From Nitrospinae bacterium RIFCSPLOWO2_12_FULL_45_22 (lineage in GTDB: Bacteria; 2-12-FULL-45-22), in the NCBI GenBank assembly GCA_001803565.1, contig MHDQ01000092.1, forward strand, positions 1-29,804: DNA of 29,804 bases, in the 5' to 3' direction. Below, one piece after another: positions 1-8,949 of the stretch; position 1 is the first letter of the stretch; the number at the start of each line of letters is the position of its first letter. The position numbers were made by a program, and so were the translations under genes. The notes beneath the pieces are model-generated. The model was given only the letters and a program-made list of their open reading frames with translations, made no database searches and had not been told where the DNA came from.

Positions 1-87
1 ATCGAAGAGAACGATTATAACATTTATCTCTTCAAGGTTTTCGCCAAGTGCTGGACAGTCACAAAAATTTATAAGAGGGGGGAGGAA

Positions 88-1341
88 ATGCTTAAAGATA
101 AGAGTTTGATTTTGGGAGGTTTCATCATATTCTTATTCTTAGGGATTATTCTGGCTAGTTTGCCCATAGAAGCCCAGCCACAGAGGGAAAGACCGCCAAG
201 ATTGAGTGCCGGGCCCCTGATTATCCATCCCCACTTTAGAGTGGATGAATCGTACGATGAAAATATCTTTTCCACCGAAAGTAACGAAGTAGACGATTTA
301 CTATCACGAATCAGCCCGGGCATACGGTTTGTTCTCCCTTATCACAACCATCGCATGGATCTGAATTATGACTTTACCGGTCTCTTTTACCGTAAGAACA
401 CAAAACTTGACAACCCTCTTCACAATTTGAGAGGATCAGCCGCGCTAGTGTTCTCTCCCCGCTTTTCGGTATCTTTAAATGAGAGGTTTTTAAGCTCAGT
501 CCATACCCGGGAGGCCGAGGAATTTGGGGAACGACTGGAGATAGATGAACGCTTCAAAAGAAATGATTTTTCCGCCCTGGCACGGATTGAGCACGGCCGC
601 CGGCTCTTTACAGAAGTGGGTTATTCCGGAAATGTCCTCATGTACAAGAATGACCAGCGAGCCTTTTTGGACAACTATTACAAGAATGCATTTTCTTTTG
701 CCTTCGGTTATATGACGACTCCCAGGACTGATATATTTGGCCAGTACGTCTTTGTCTATGAAAATTATACTGATATTGATCCGGGCAGTAGAGACGATCA
801 AAAAGATAATATCCAGAATATCTTTTTCCTGGGCATGAAGGGGGAAATAACCCCCCGGACTACCGGTATAATACAGTTCGGGATGGGGACAGCCGATTAT
901 CGTGGGGGAGAAGATTGGATCAATTTTGCCGTAAATGTTGATATTAGCCATCACCTGACCAGGCTCGCTACCTTGGATTTAAAATTAAGAAGGGGGGCGA
1001 TGGAGACCGGTTTTTCCACCAATAATAACTTCACTGCCACTGGGGGTGATCTGGACCTTACCTACAGATTGACCAGGAATCTTTCTATCTCTCTGGGTGC
1101 TACCTATCAGATAAATGAATATCCGAATGAGTCAACCATGTCCCGTGGGCCGGGAATATCATTAGATAGACAGAGGAGGGATGAACTCACCTATTTGAGG
1201 TCCAGGCTAACTTACAGAATACTGGATTGGTTCTCCGTAGCACTCCACTATAATTTAAATAGCAGGAACTCCAATTTTAATTTCAATAGCGCTAATCACT
1301 CCAGGAATGTCATCGGGATAAGATTCAATATAGAGATATAA
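88..1341 (+). CDS. Outer-membrane beta-barrel protein of the EPS locus
   Basis: 417 residues. The N-terminus has a charged start followed by a long hydrophobic stretch (about residues 8-27) ending near an IEAQP cleavage-like site, so a signal peptide is likely. The mature part alternates polar and hydrophobic residues in aromatic-rich strands and ends in a hydrophobic strand (VIGIRFNIEI), as outer-membrane barrels do. The region around VDESYDENIF and the repeated strand pattern match the BBP2-type barrel proteins often encoded beside polysaccharide export genes. Its likely role is an outer-membrane channel or scaffold for EPS secretion with the SLBB protein 18 bp downstream. ATG 88 was chosen because a strong GGGGGAGG Shine-Dalgarno lies just upstream, although the frame is open to the window edge. 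Family assignment is by pattern, and the exact function is inferred. Confidence 0.8.
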   Translation: MLKDKSLILGGFIIFLFLGIILASLPIEAQPQRERPPRLSAGPLIIHPHFRVDESYDENIFSTESNEVDDLLSRISPGIRFVLPYHNHRMDLNYDFTGLFYRKNTKLDNPLHNLRGSAALVFSPRFSVSLNERFLSSVHTREAEEFGERLEIDERFKRNDFSALARIEHGRRLFTEVGYSGNVLMYKNDQRAFLDNYYKNAFSFAFGYMTTPRTDIFGQYVFVYENYTDIDPGSRDDQKDNIQNIFFLGMKGEITPRTTGIIQFGMGTADYRGGEDWINFAVNVDISHHLTRLATLDLKLRRGAMETGFSTNNNFTATGGDLDLTYRLTRNLSISLGATYQINEYPNESTMSRGPGISLDRQRRDELTYLRSRLTYRILDWFSVALHYNLNSRNSNFNFNSANHSRNVIGIRFNIEI

Positions 1342-1359
1342 AAATTTATGGGTTGGTAG

Positions 1360-2265
1360 GTGACAAAGGTGCGCGGGAAAATTTTCATATTAGCCATGTT
1401 AATAGGGTTCTTTCTAGGGATTAACTTTATTTCCCATCTTGAAGCACAGGAAGCCTCTCCTAACAAAGAAACGCCTGAGTATCGCATAGGACCAAAAGAT
1501 ATCCTGGATATCTCAGTTTATGGACACGATGATCTTATCCGGACCATCCCGGTAACCCAGGAAGGTAAGATTGCTTTTCCTCTGATAGGAGAGGTGAAAG
1601 TAGCAGGTTTAACTACCAAAGAGGCAGCCGATAAGTTGGCTTATCTCTTAGAAAAAGATTATATCTATAATCCCCAGGTGACTGTTATTGTTAAAGAATA
1701 TGTGAGTCAAAAAGTGTCTATTTTGGGCGATATAGTAAAACCCGGTCCCTACTATCTAAAAAAACCTACCCGGCTAAGCGAGATTATATCCGAGGCAGGA
1801 GGGATCAAATCCGGCAACAAAAAGGGCAGAAAGATTATTATTCAACGGGGCGGGACGGAAAAAGCAAAGGGTCCGGAGAAAAAGGAGGGAAAGAATAGTT
1901 CTCAAAATACTATTACCCTGGACATGGCAAAGCTTCTGGTGGAAGGTGACACTAGAAGTGATATATTTTTACAAAATGACGATCAGATATATATCCCTGA
2001 CCCCAATATATTTTTTGTCTTTGGTGAGGTGAAAACCCCTGGCTCTTATATGATAGGCGATGATTATACCATTGTGAAGGCCATTACTGCCGCTGGCGGG
2101 TTCAATGAGTGGGCGGATACCAAAAAAGTAACTATCCTTCGGGAACAGGAAGGGAAAGAGGCCAAGATCCTGGTCAATGTGGATAAAGCGCTGAAAGGTG
2201 ATAGAAAAGAAGACATTCCTATTTTACCTAATGACGTTATAACTGTTCCTGCCCGTTTCTTCTAA
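1360..2265 (+). CDS. Polysaccharide export protein (Wza-like, SLBB domains)
   Basis: 301 residues. Signal peptide at residues 1-30, ending HLEAQ. No lipobox cysteine follows it, unlike classical Wza lipoproteins. A polysaccharide biosynthesis/export domain runs from about residue 41 (YRIGPKDILDISVYGHDDL) to 113, with the usual GKIAFPLIGEVKVAGLT segment. Two SLBB-type domains follow, at about 115-200 (VSILGDIVKPGPY) and 215-300 (VFGEVKTPGSYMIGDDYTI). The family forms the periplasm-to-outer-membrane conduit for EPS and docks with the Wzc-type co-polymerase encoded next. The start is GTG; upstream ATG 1348 runs into a stop, and ATG 1396 would shorten the signal peptide. At about 300 residues it is shorter than E. 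coli Wza (about 380), in the range of GumB/EpsA-like proteins. Confidence 0.9.
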   Translation: MTKVRGKIFILAMLIGFFLGINFISHLEAQEASPNKETPEYRIGPKDILDISVYGHDDLIRTIPVTQEGKIAFPLIGEVKVAGLTTKEAADKLAYLLEKDYIYNPQVTVIVKEYVSQKVSILGDIVKPGPYYLKKPTRLSEIISEAGGIKSGNKKGRKIIIQRGGTEKAKGPEKKEGKNSSQNTITLDMAKLLVEGDTRSDIFLQNDDQIYIPDPNIFFVFGEVKTPGSYMIGDDYTIVKAITAAGGFNEWADTKKVTILREQEGKEAKILVNVDKALKGDRKEDIPILPNDVITVPARFF

Positions 2266-2273
2266 CCTGATAG

Positions 2274-2426
2274 AACCGCCAAGGCACAAAGATTGACCAG
2301 AGAAGATGAACTATCAAACCAATCCAGAATCAAGTTCAGGATGACATTATTATTGGGGGCTGCTATCGAGGTTCTTCTTGATGGACAATCTTGTGAAACC
2401 TTTGCGATCTTAGCGTCTTTGCGGTT
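2274..2426. repeat. Inverted period-9 repeat element in the intergenic gap
   Basis: The left end (2274-2293, starting AACCGCCAAGG) and the reverse complement of the right end (2407-2426, starting AACCGCAAAGA) agree at 16 of 20 positions by hand alignment. The right end continues inward as about three degenerate 9-bp units of the form NCGCNAAGA. About 113 bp without a convincing ORF lies between. It fills nearly all of the 186-bp gap between the SLBB and kinase genes. It looks like a small dispersed non-coding element; I see no transposase. Confidence 0.55.
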
Positions 2427-2451
2427 AATTTAACTGAAAAAGGGTTTTGTA

Positions 2452-5193
2452 ATGACGGAAAAAGAAGAATTTAATTTTAAGGATTACCTAAGAATAATAA
2501 GTATGCGGAGATGGATGATCATCCTCCCGGTAGTCATATTGACTGTTTTAGTGGGGGTAGGATCAGCATTACAAACACCGTATTTTAAGGCTACGGTTAC
2601 CCTATTGATAGAGAAAGAAGAGCCGGAGATAATCAATATTAAAGAGGTATTAAATCCGGATACTAAAACCGCTGATTACTATGAGACCCAGTTTAACCTC
2701 CTTAAAAGTCGTTCTATGGCAGAAAGAGTGGTAGATGCCCTAGGGTTAGATAAGTTATCTTCTTCCACAGAAAAGCAAGAACCGTTAATTATGCGAGTAA
2801 TAAAGACCCTGATTAAATTGCCCCGTAGGTCCCTGCAAGGAGTGAAAGGACTCATAAAAAACGTCCTTGGAATGGAAGAAGATAAGGGCTATCAGAAACC
2901 CTACCGGCTGATGGTCACCGAAAAAGTACAAGCATCTATTGAAATAGAACCGATGCCCGAAACCAGATTAGTAAAGGTCAGTATGTGGTCAGACAACCCG
3001 GTTGCCTCTGCTAAAATGGCGAATACCCTGGGAGAGGCCTATATAGATAATAATCTAGAAATACGCCTCAATGCTGCCCTCCAGGCCGTGGACTGGCTAT
3101 CTAAAGAAGAGACCAGGCTAGGTAAAGAAGTGGAAGGGGCAGAGCTTGCCTTACAAAATTTTAAAGAAGAAAGAAAGATCGTGGGGATAGAAGAAAACGC
3201 AAATATAGTGGTGCAGAAGCTGGCAGAGCTCAGTTCTAAATATACCGAGGCCAAGACCCAAAGATTGGAGATGGAGACCCGGATCAATGAATTAAAAAAC
3301 CTATCCAATAAATCCCTCTCAAGAGAGTCCTTCCCGGATGTAATAAATAATCCTTTGATCAAGACCCTAAAAGAAGATTATGTAAAACTTGAGACTGAGT
3401 ATTCTCGTCTCTCGAGGCTTTATAAACCCAAACATCCCCAAATGGTTCAGTTGTTCTCGCAGAAAAGAGAATTGTCTGCCCGGATAAGTGGTGAAGTACA
3501 AAAGATAATAAACAGTATCCATGCTGAATATAATGTGTTACTGGCCAGAGAAAAGGCACTGAAGGATGCCCTGGAGGAACAAAAGAAAGAGTCTCTCCAG
3601 TTGAACCGGGATGAAATAATATACGGGGTCTTGAAGCGGGAAGTGGATAGCAAAATGCAGTTGTACAATATTATATCAGGTAGACTGAAGGAAACTAATG
3701 TGACCAAGGGTTTAGAGACGAATAATGTAAAAGTAATCGATGAAGCAGTAATTCCCACTAGACCTGAATTACCCAAGACCAAAAGAAATATCTTTCTTGC
3801 TCTAGTCTGTGGATTAGCCTTAGGCTTTGGTTTTGCCTTCCTCTCAGAACATCTGGATGACCGATTGAGGAACCCTGATGATGTAGAACGTATACTGGGG
3901 TTGACATTCCTTGGATTTATCCCGGCATATAAGCCTCTGGAAGGGAATAATAAGCAGGGGTTGACCCTCCTGGATGATTTAGAACCGGCTTTTGCTGATG
4001 CCTATGGTAGTCTTATGGTCTTTATCCAGTTCTTTGCCGATAGTAACGGACTGCGGACATTATTGGTAACCAGTGCCATACCCGAGGAAGGCAAATCGAC
4101 TACGGTATCCAATCTGGCTATCTCCTTTGCCAGAATTGGGAAAAGGGTATTACTTATAGATGCTGACCTGAGGCGCCCGACAATTAGTAAAATCTTTCAG
4201 TTAGATAACAGCACGGGCTTGAGAGATGTCCTGGCCGGGACAAAGCATTGGAGTTCGGTAGTGAAAGACACCCCGATTGAAAACCTGAAGGTAATGCCTA
4301 GCGGTGCAGTTCCCCATAACTCAACCGAACTCATTGGGTCTCAAGGGATGAAAGATTTAATAATGGAGATTAAAGATAATTTTGATCTAATATTAATAGA
4401 TAGCCCGATTACTGTTTCTACCCCGGATACGCCGATCTTAGCCTCGTTGACTGATGGGGTTCTCCTGGTCTATTCACCTACCCAATGCCCTGGAAGTATG
4501 CTGAAGCAGGCCAAGAAGCTATTGACGAGCAGCAAGGCCAACCTGTTAGGTGTTGCCTATAACAAGGTAGATGTCAAGAGAGAAGGTTACTATTATCACC
4601 AATACTATTATTATGACTACCGGGGTGAGGGGGAAAAGAAATCTGCTAGGGCATCTTCTTTCAAGGAAAAGGAAAAGAGGCCTGTTACTGAAAAGCGCCC
4701 CAGTAAGGTTGAATATATTGATCCGGGGCCAGCAAGAATTAGTGAAACAACCTGCGCTAACGACATGAGAATACTCATTAGCAAAAAGGATTTCACAAAT
4801 ACAATAGGGTCTTTAAATCTGCAAGATGGCGAGCGTTTTCTCATCCTCCATGTGACCTTATCTAACCAGTCTAATTCCAGTATAGTATTTGATCCAGAGA
4901 CCAGCTTTATCTCTTCGGATAGGATAGATAATAGCGGATACGGTATGGCTATAACGAAACTATATGGGACAGAGAAAAAATCAAATAGCGAGGCATTATT
5001 TGACCCTGAAGATCATATCTATCCCTTTGATTCTGATGCTGCCAGTCAACTTCCCTTGGGTATAAGCAAGAGAAGGGAAATACAAGCTCAGGGTATAGAC
5101 AAAGGGCTATTAACTTATCGTGTTAAAAAAGGATACCAAACCCTCCTCTTTAATTATCATGACGAAAGGCAAAAAATTACGATTCCTCTTTGA
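2452..5193 (+). CDS. Wzz/GumC-type chain-length regulator fused to BY-kinase, with extra C-terminal domain
   Basis: 913 residues. Wzz-type N-terminal domain from about residue 7; TM1 about 20-40; a long periplasmic region with coiled coil (about 210-410) and a GNVR-like segment; TM2 about 445-463. The cytoplasmic bacterial tyrosine-kinase domain carries Walker A (PEEGKSTT, 544-551), Walker A' (VLLIDADLRRP, 566-576) and Walker B (LILIDSP, 646-652). A cluster of eight tyrosines at 713-723 is the expected autophosphorylation tail. The family controls EPS polymer length and export with the SLBB protein. The oddity is about 190 residues after the tyrosine cluster: a charged linker and then a beta-rich domain (about 764-913) with GERFLILHVTLSNQS and a KGLLTYRVKKGYQTLLFNY ending, resembling DUF4352-like domains. 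The usual family ends soon after the tyrosines. ATG at 2452. Confidence 0.9.
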   Translation: MTEKEEFNFKDYLRIISMRRWMIILPVVILTVLVGVGSALQTPYFKATVTLLIEKEEPEIINIKEVLNPDTKTADYYETQFNLLKSRSMAERVVDALGLDKLSSSTEKQEPLIMRVIKTLIKLPRRSLQGVKGLIKNVLGMEEDKGYQKPYRLMVTEKVQASIEIEPMPETRLVKVSMWSDNPVASAKMANTLGEAYIDNNLEIRLNAALQAVDWLSKEETRLGKEVEGAELALQNFKEERKIVGIEENANIVVQKLAELSSKYTEAKTQRLEMETRINELKNLSNKSLSRESFPDVINNPLIKTLKEDYVKLETEYSRLSRLYKPKHPQMVQLFSQKRELSARISGEVQKIINSIHAEYNVLLAREKALKDALEEQKKESLQLNRDEIIYGVLKREVDSKMQLYNIISGRLKETNVTKGLETNNVKVIDEAVIPTRPELPKTKRNIFLALVCGLALGFGFAFLSEHLDDRLRNPDDVERILGLTFLGFIPAYKPLEGNNKQGLTLLDDLEPAFADAYGSLMVFIQFFADSNGLRTLLVTSAIPEEGKSTTVSNLAISFARIGKRVLLIDADLRRPTISKIFQLDNSTGLRDVLAGTKHWSSVVKDTPIENLKVMPSGAVPHNSTELIGSQGMKDLIMEIKDNFDLILIDSPITVSTPDTPILASLTDGVLLVYSPTQCPGSMLKQAKKLLTSSKANLLGVAYNKVDVKREGYYYHQYYYYDYRGEGEKKSARASSFKEKEKRPVTEKRPSKVEYIDPGPARISETTCANDMRILISKKDFTNTIGSLNLQDGERFLILHVTLSNQSNSSIVFDPETSFISSDRIDNSGYGMAITKLYGTEKKSNSEALFDPEDHIYPFDSDAASQLPLGISKRREIQAQGIDKGLLTYRVKKGYQTLLFNYHDERQKITIPL

Positions 5194-5301
5194 TGTCGTT
5201 TGAGCCATCCGAAAAGCCCTTTGCCTCATCGTTGCACTTTTGGAGAGCTAAATTTTATTCCTTGGCGCTATCCTAACCAAGAAATCTAATGAGGTGTTTA
5301 G

Positions 5302-6495
5302 ATGCAAATCTTGATGATTGCCCCGCAGCCTTTCTTTCGGCCCAGGGGGACGCCCTTCAGCATATTGTGGCGAATAAAGGCATTAGCTTCTCTAGGATAT
5401 CAAATTGACCTTTTGACCTATCATTTAGGACAGAATATAGAACTGGATGGAGTTAGGATTTTTCGGACTCCAAAAATACCCTTCATAAAAGATGTGCAGA
5501 TAGGTCCTTCCTGGACCAAAATCTTTTTGGACCTGTTTATCTTGATGAAAGCAATTTTTATGCTCTTAAAGAAGAGATATGATGTTATCCATTCCCACGA
5601 AGAGGCGGGCTTTATATCTATTATACTGGCAGCTATCTTTAAAACCAAACATGTTTATGATATGCACTCCAGCCTTCCTCAGCAACTAAAAAACTTTGAA
5701 CGCTTTAATTGCCGAATCTTTTATAAATTGTTTAAGATGCTGGAAAAAATGACTATAAATAAAAGTGATGCCATAATAACGATCTGCCCTGATTTGCAGG
5801 ATTATGTTTCTGCAATAAATAACAAGAAATTCCACATATTGATAGAAAACACACCTGACAATGGTATTCGTATAGATGATTCCGCTATAGCTCTTTCTCG
5901 GCTGAGGGAAAAATTCTTTCTGAATGATAAACTCATGATTTTGTATACCGGAACGTTTGAACCATACCAGGGTTTAGAATTGCTCGTGGATGCCATACCT
6001 TTAGTCGTTAAAGAATGCCCAGGGAAAGTTGTATTTGTCTTAGTCGGGGGCACATCAAGCCAGATATCTAGTTTAAGAGAAAGGGCTATAAGAAATCGGG
6101 TAGAAAAATATATATTATTTACTGGAACTATCCCGCCCGAAGAAATTCCCTATTATCTTAAATTAGCACATATTTTAGTATCACCTCGCATCGAAGGGAC
6201 GAATACTCCCTTAAAAATATATTCTTATTTGCAATCAGGTAAACCAATCGTTGCTACTAATCTATATACGCACACCCAGGTATTGAACCGGGATGTTGCT
6301 CTCCTGGTTGAACCCACCATAGACGCCTTTGCACAGGGGATTATTCGCTTATTAAGGGATTCCGCATTAAGTAATAAACTGACCCGCAATGCAGCCCAGC
6401 TTAGCCAAGAAAAATATAGTTATGCCGAGTACTTAAAACGAACAGAACAAATCTACTCCTACTTACAGACTAAGTACCTCTCGTCAAAATTATAA
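5302..6495 (+). CDS. Glycosyltransferase family 4
   Basis: 397 residues, a cytosolic GT-B enzyme. The N-terminal Rossmann half begins MQILMIAPQPFFRPRGTPFS, a glycine-rich acceptor-side loop typical of GT4. The C-terminal half contains LYTGTFEPYQGLELLVDA (about 214-231), FTGTIPPEEIPYYL and VSPRIEGTNTPLKIYSYLQ. The E-x7-E motif is present only as its first glutamate (E298), with K at the second place, a variant seen in some GT4 enzymes. It probably adds one sugar to the lipid-linked EPS repeat unit; donor and acceptor cannot be read from sequence. GAGGTG at 5291-5296 is a good Shine-Dalgarno for ATG 5302. The 108-bp gap before it holds no clear gene or repeat. Confidence 0.85.
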   Translation: MQILMIAPQPFFRPRGTPFSILWRIKALASLGYQIDLLTYHLGQNIELDGVRIFRTPKIPFIKDVQIGPSWTKIFLDLFILMKAIFMLLKKRYDVIHSHEEAGFISIILAAIFKTKHVYDMHSSLPQQLKNFERFNCRIFYKLFKMLEKMTINKSDAIITICPDLQDYVSAINNKKFHILIENTPDNGIRIDDSAIALSRLREKFFLNDKLMILYTGTFEPYQGLELLVDAIPLVVKECPGKVVFVLVGGTSSQISSLRERAIRNRVEKYILFTGTIPPEEIPYYLKLAHILVSPRIEGTNTPLKIYSYLQSGKPIVATNLYTHTQVLNRDVALLVEPTIDAFAQGIIRLLRDSALSNKLTRNAAQLSQEKYSYAEYLKRTEQIYSYLQTKYLSSKL

Positions 6496-6522
6496 GGGCA
6501 GAAGAATATAATCGGTATTTCC

Positions 6523-7356
6523 ATGATACTCGTCGATGCACACGTCCACATTTATAGCTGTTTTGATTTGCAAATTTTCTTTGATGCAGCTTTCGAGAAT
6601 TTCCAAGAAGAAGCGGTGCGAAACGGACAAGGGAATGGCTTTGCGGCTGTTTTGCTTTTAGCCGATTGGTCAGGGCAAAACTGGTTCCAACGTTTGGTTC
6701 ATAATTGCGATGATGGTTGTGGAACAGGAAGCAAAGCCATTGGAAACTGGACTTTTCACCGCACGGATGAAAGCGGTTCTTTATATCTGCAAAGGCGCGA
6801 TGGCAAAGGTCTCTTGTTGATTTCCGGATGCAAAATTATTACCGCAGAAAACCTGGAGGTTTTGGCCCTTGCCACCGAGAGAGTTTTTGAGGAGGGTACA
6901 TCGTTGGAAGAGGCAATCCAAACCATTAAGGAAAACGGTGCTATCCCGGTGATTCCGTGGGCGGCGGGCAAATGGATGGGACGGCGAGGGAAAATTTTGG
7001 AAAATTTGCTAGAATCAGCTAAGGTATCCGATTTTTTCCTCTGCGATAATAGAAACCGCCCTGTATTTTGGCCCCGTCCATATCATTTTAAGCTGGCAGA
7101 AAAAAGAGGGATCCGAGTCCTTTCGGGGAGTGACCCATTGAATTTTGCCTCCGAAGCCTGCCGTGTAGGTAGTTTTGGGTTCTCAGTCCAGGGACCTATT
7201 AATCATAAGCAGCCCATAAAGGATCTGAGGCAGATTCTTCTGGATCGAACAACAACCTTTGAATTATATGGCCACTTAGAGAATCCCTATTGGTTTTTTC
7301 GGAATCAGTTAGGAATTCAGATTTTGAAGAGAAGGCGGAAGAAGGGACTAGTATAG
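6523..7356 (+). CDS. PHP-like or amidohydrolase-like metal-dependent protein
   Basis: 277 residues. It opens with ILVDAHVHIYSCFD, the HxH metal-binding signature (H7, H9) of PHP and amidohydrolase folds. A later GSDPLNF (D near residue 206) suits a metal-ligand aspartate near the C-terminus. The middle contains GCKIITAENLEVLAL and GAIPVIPWAAGKW, compatible with a TIM-barrel hydrolase. It directly abuts the next gene (its TAG ends at 7356 and the next ATG is 7357), so the two are surely cotranscribed and may form one enzymatic step. The Shine-Dalgarno upstream of ATG 6523 is weak. The substrate is unknown; a phosphoester or cyclic sugar derivative is possible. Family-level confidence only. Confidence 0.6.
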   Translation: MILVDAHVHIYSCFDLQIFFDAAFENFQEEAVRNGQGNGFAAVLLLADWSGQNWFQRLVHNCDDGCGTGSKAIGNWTFHRTDESGSLYLQRRDGKGLLLISGCKIITAENLEVLALATERVFEEGTSLEEAIQTIKENGAIPVIPWAAGKWMGRRGKILENLLESAKVSDFFLCDNRNRPVFWPRPYHFKLAEKRGIRVLSGSDPLNFASEACRVGSFGFSVQGPINHKQPIKDLRQILLDRTTTFELYGHLENPYWFFRNQLGIQILKRRRKKGLV

Positions 7357-8898
7357 ATGGCAGAAATTACTCGAAAACCGGCACTAGCAGCTAAAGATAC
7401 CTACGATTTGATCATCATAGGAGGCGGAATTTATGGTGCCATGCTAGCCTTAGAGGCAATCCGGAGAGGATTGTATCCTCTTTTGGTCGAGCGCGATGAT
7501 TTCGGAGAATTCACCAGTAGCAACAGTTTACGAATCATTCACGGGGGGGTTCGCTATCTTCAGAGCTTGGATCTTTATCGCTTACGGAAATCAATTGCCG
7601 AACGTCGCTGGTTTTTGCAGAACTTCCCAAACTTGGTAGAACCATTACCCTGTCTCATGCCACTTTATGGAAAAGGATTACGGCGTCCATTCCTTTTGCG
7701 TATGGGCTTATTGGCCTATGAGTTTCTTTCCTACAAACCTAACCAAGGTGTTCGTTCAGATCGGCATATTCTGCCCGGACGAATCATTGACGCCACTCAA
7801 ACACGGGAGATTTTCAGCGATGTGGATACCGAAGGCCTGCAAGGTGGTGCGATTTGGTACGACGCCTTTATGCCGGATTCCCAACGCGTACTCATGGAAA
7901 TACTGCGTTGGGCCTGCAATTACGGGGCAACAGCCTTGAATTATGTTGAGGCCGTGCAACTGTTGAAAGATAAGAAAGGTATCGCCGGCATAATAGCAAT
8001 TGATCATGAAAGTGGGCAATACCATGAATTTAGAACTAATGTAGTGGTCAATGCTTGCGGTCCCTGGTGTCGAGATATTGCCGCACGCTTCGACCGGGAC
8101 GAACCAACTTTGTTTAGAAGCATGATGGCATGGAATGTACTTTTTAATAGAAAAGCCCTTGTCGACTATGGATTGGCAGTTACACCAAAAAGTAAGGGTG
8201 GGCGGACCTATTTCCTTGTTCCCTGGAAAGGGATGCTACTCGCAGGGACAGGACATGCCCCTTGGCTTAGTTCAGAAAAGAAACCGATACCGTCATCTGA
8301 ACAAATTCAGAAATTCCTTGATGATCTGAATTATGCGGTACCTGCTCTCGGGGTCTGTCAAAATGATATTCTTCGTATCTTTCCGGGACTCCAGTCAGCA
8401 GCGAAAGCAGGCGGTACCGAATTTGCCGTTCGCGACGTTATTCTTAACCATGTAAATCATGGCGGTCCCAATGGCCTGTACAGCATCTCAGGTGTAAAAT
8501 TTACGACAGCGCGTCTGGTGGCTGAAAAGACGTTAAACCAAATTTATCCTGAAAGGAAAATCTCTGAAGATGTTAGAAGGATAACCCCTAGGCCATCGTC
8601 ATATGCACAAAACGGGCGTGGGATTTATCCCTTTGACTGGTATCCTGTTGCTAATGACTCAAAATGGAAAGAATCTTTGCGCTCTCTTATCGCAGAAGAG
8701 TCTGTCCAACATCTCGACGATTTGATTCTTCGCCGTACCAGTCTCGGTGACAATCCTGTGAGAGCGCTAAAAATAGGACGTCTTACGGGTGATCTTTTCG
8801 AATGGGATGATTTACGTTTTAGCAAAGAAATAGCAAGGCTTAAAGAAAAGTTGGGCGGAGGTAAGGTCAAAGTGTCATACATAAAAGAGGAATGCTAA
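7357..8898 (+). CDS. GlpD-like FAD-dependent oxidoreductase
   Basis: 513 residues. The FAD Rossmann motif is DLIIIGGGIYGAMLALEA (about 17-34), followed by the acidic ribose-binding end of beta-2 (LLVERDDFGEFTSSNS). HGGVRYLQSLDLYRL is characteristic of glycerol-3-phosphate dehydrogenases (GlpD/DAO family). The substrate-side segments FLVPWKGMLLAGTGHAPW and YSISGVKFTTARLVAEK match GlpD landmarks. Length is similar to GlpD (about 500). Its position inside an EPS locus, immediately after the PHP-like gene, suggests it oxidises a glycerol-phosphate-like or sugar-derived intermediate used for the polymer rather than serving glycerol catabolism; this is inference. The start ATG directly follows the upstream stop, with an AGAAGGGA ribosome site inside the previous gene. 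Confidence 0.8.
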   Translation: MAEITRKPALAAKDTYDLIIIGGGIYGAMLALEAIRRGLYPLLVERDDFGEFTSSNSLRIIHGGVRYLQSLDLYRLRKSIAERRWFLQNFPNLVEPLPCLMPLYGKGLRRPFLLRMGLLAYEFLSYKPNQGVRSDRHILPGRIIDATQTREIFSDVDTEGLQGGAIWYDAFMPDSQRVLMEILRWACNYGATALNYVEAVQLLKDKKGIAGIIAIDHESGQYHEFRTNVVVNACGPWCRDIAARFDRDEPTLFRSMMAWNVLFNRKALVDYGLAVTPKSKGGRTYFLVPWKGMLLAGTGHAPWLSSEKKPIPSSEQIQKFLDDLNYAVPALGVCQNDILRIFPGLQSAAKAGGTEFAVRDVILNHVNHGGPNGLYSISGVKFTTARLVAEKTLNQIYPERKISEDVRRITPRPSSYAQNGRGIYPFDWYPVANDSKWKESLRSLIAEESVQHLDDLILRRTSLGDNPVRALKIGRLTGDLFEWDDLRFSKEIARLKEKLGGGKVKVSYIKEEC

Positions 8899-8949
8899 TT
8901 ATTCAGTCAAATATTGGTAGGGACAAGGAGTAAAAGGGAGAGATTGAAT

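Noticed and set aside
1-87. Open frame running into the start of the barrel gene, possibly an upstream gene end
   Set aside because: The frame is open from base 1, but the strong ribosome site and signal peptide support the start at 88. Another frame has a stop at 16-18 that could end an upstream gene, but 5 codons cannot be judged.
496-954. 152-codon minus-strand open frame
   Set aside because: Antisense to the outer-membrane barrel gene, which has a coherent signal peptide and strand pattern.
8914-8949. TTG start adding 12 residues to the SDR gene
   Set aside because: It would push the nucleotide-binding strand away from the N-terminus, and the ATG at 8950 has its own ribosome site.
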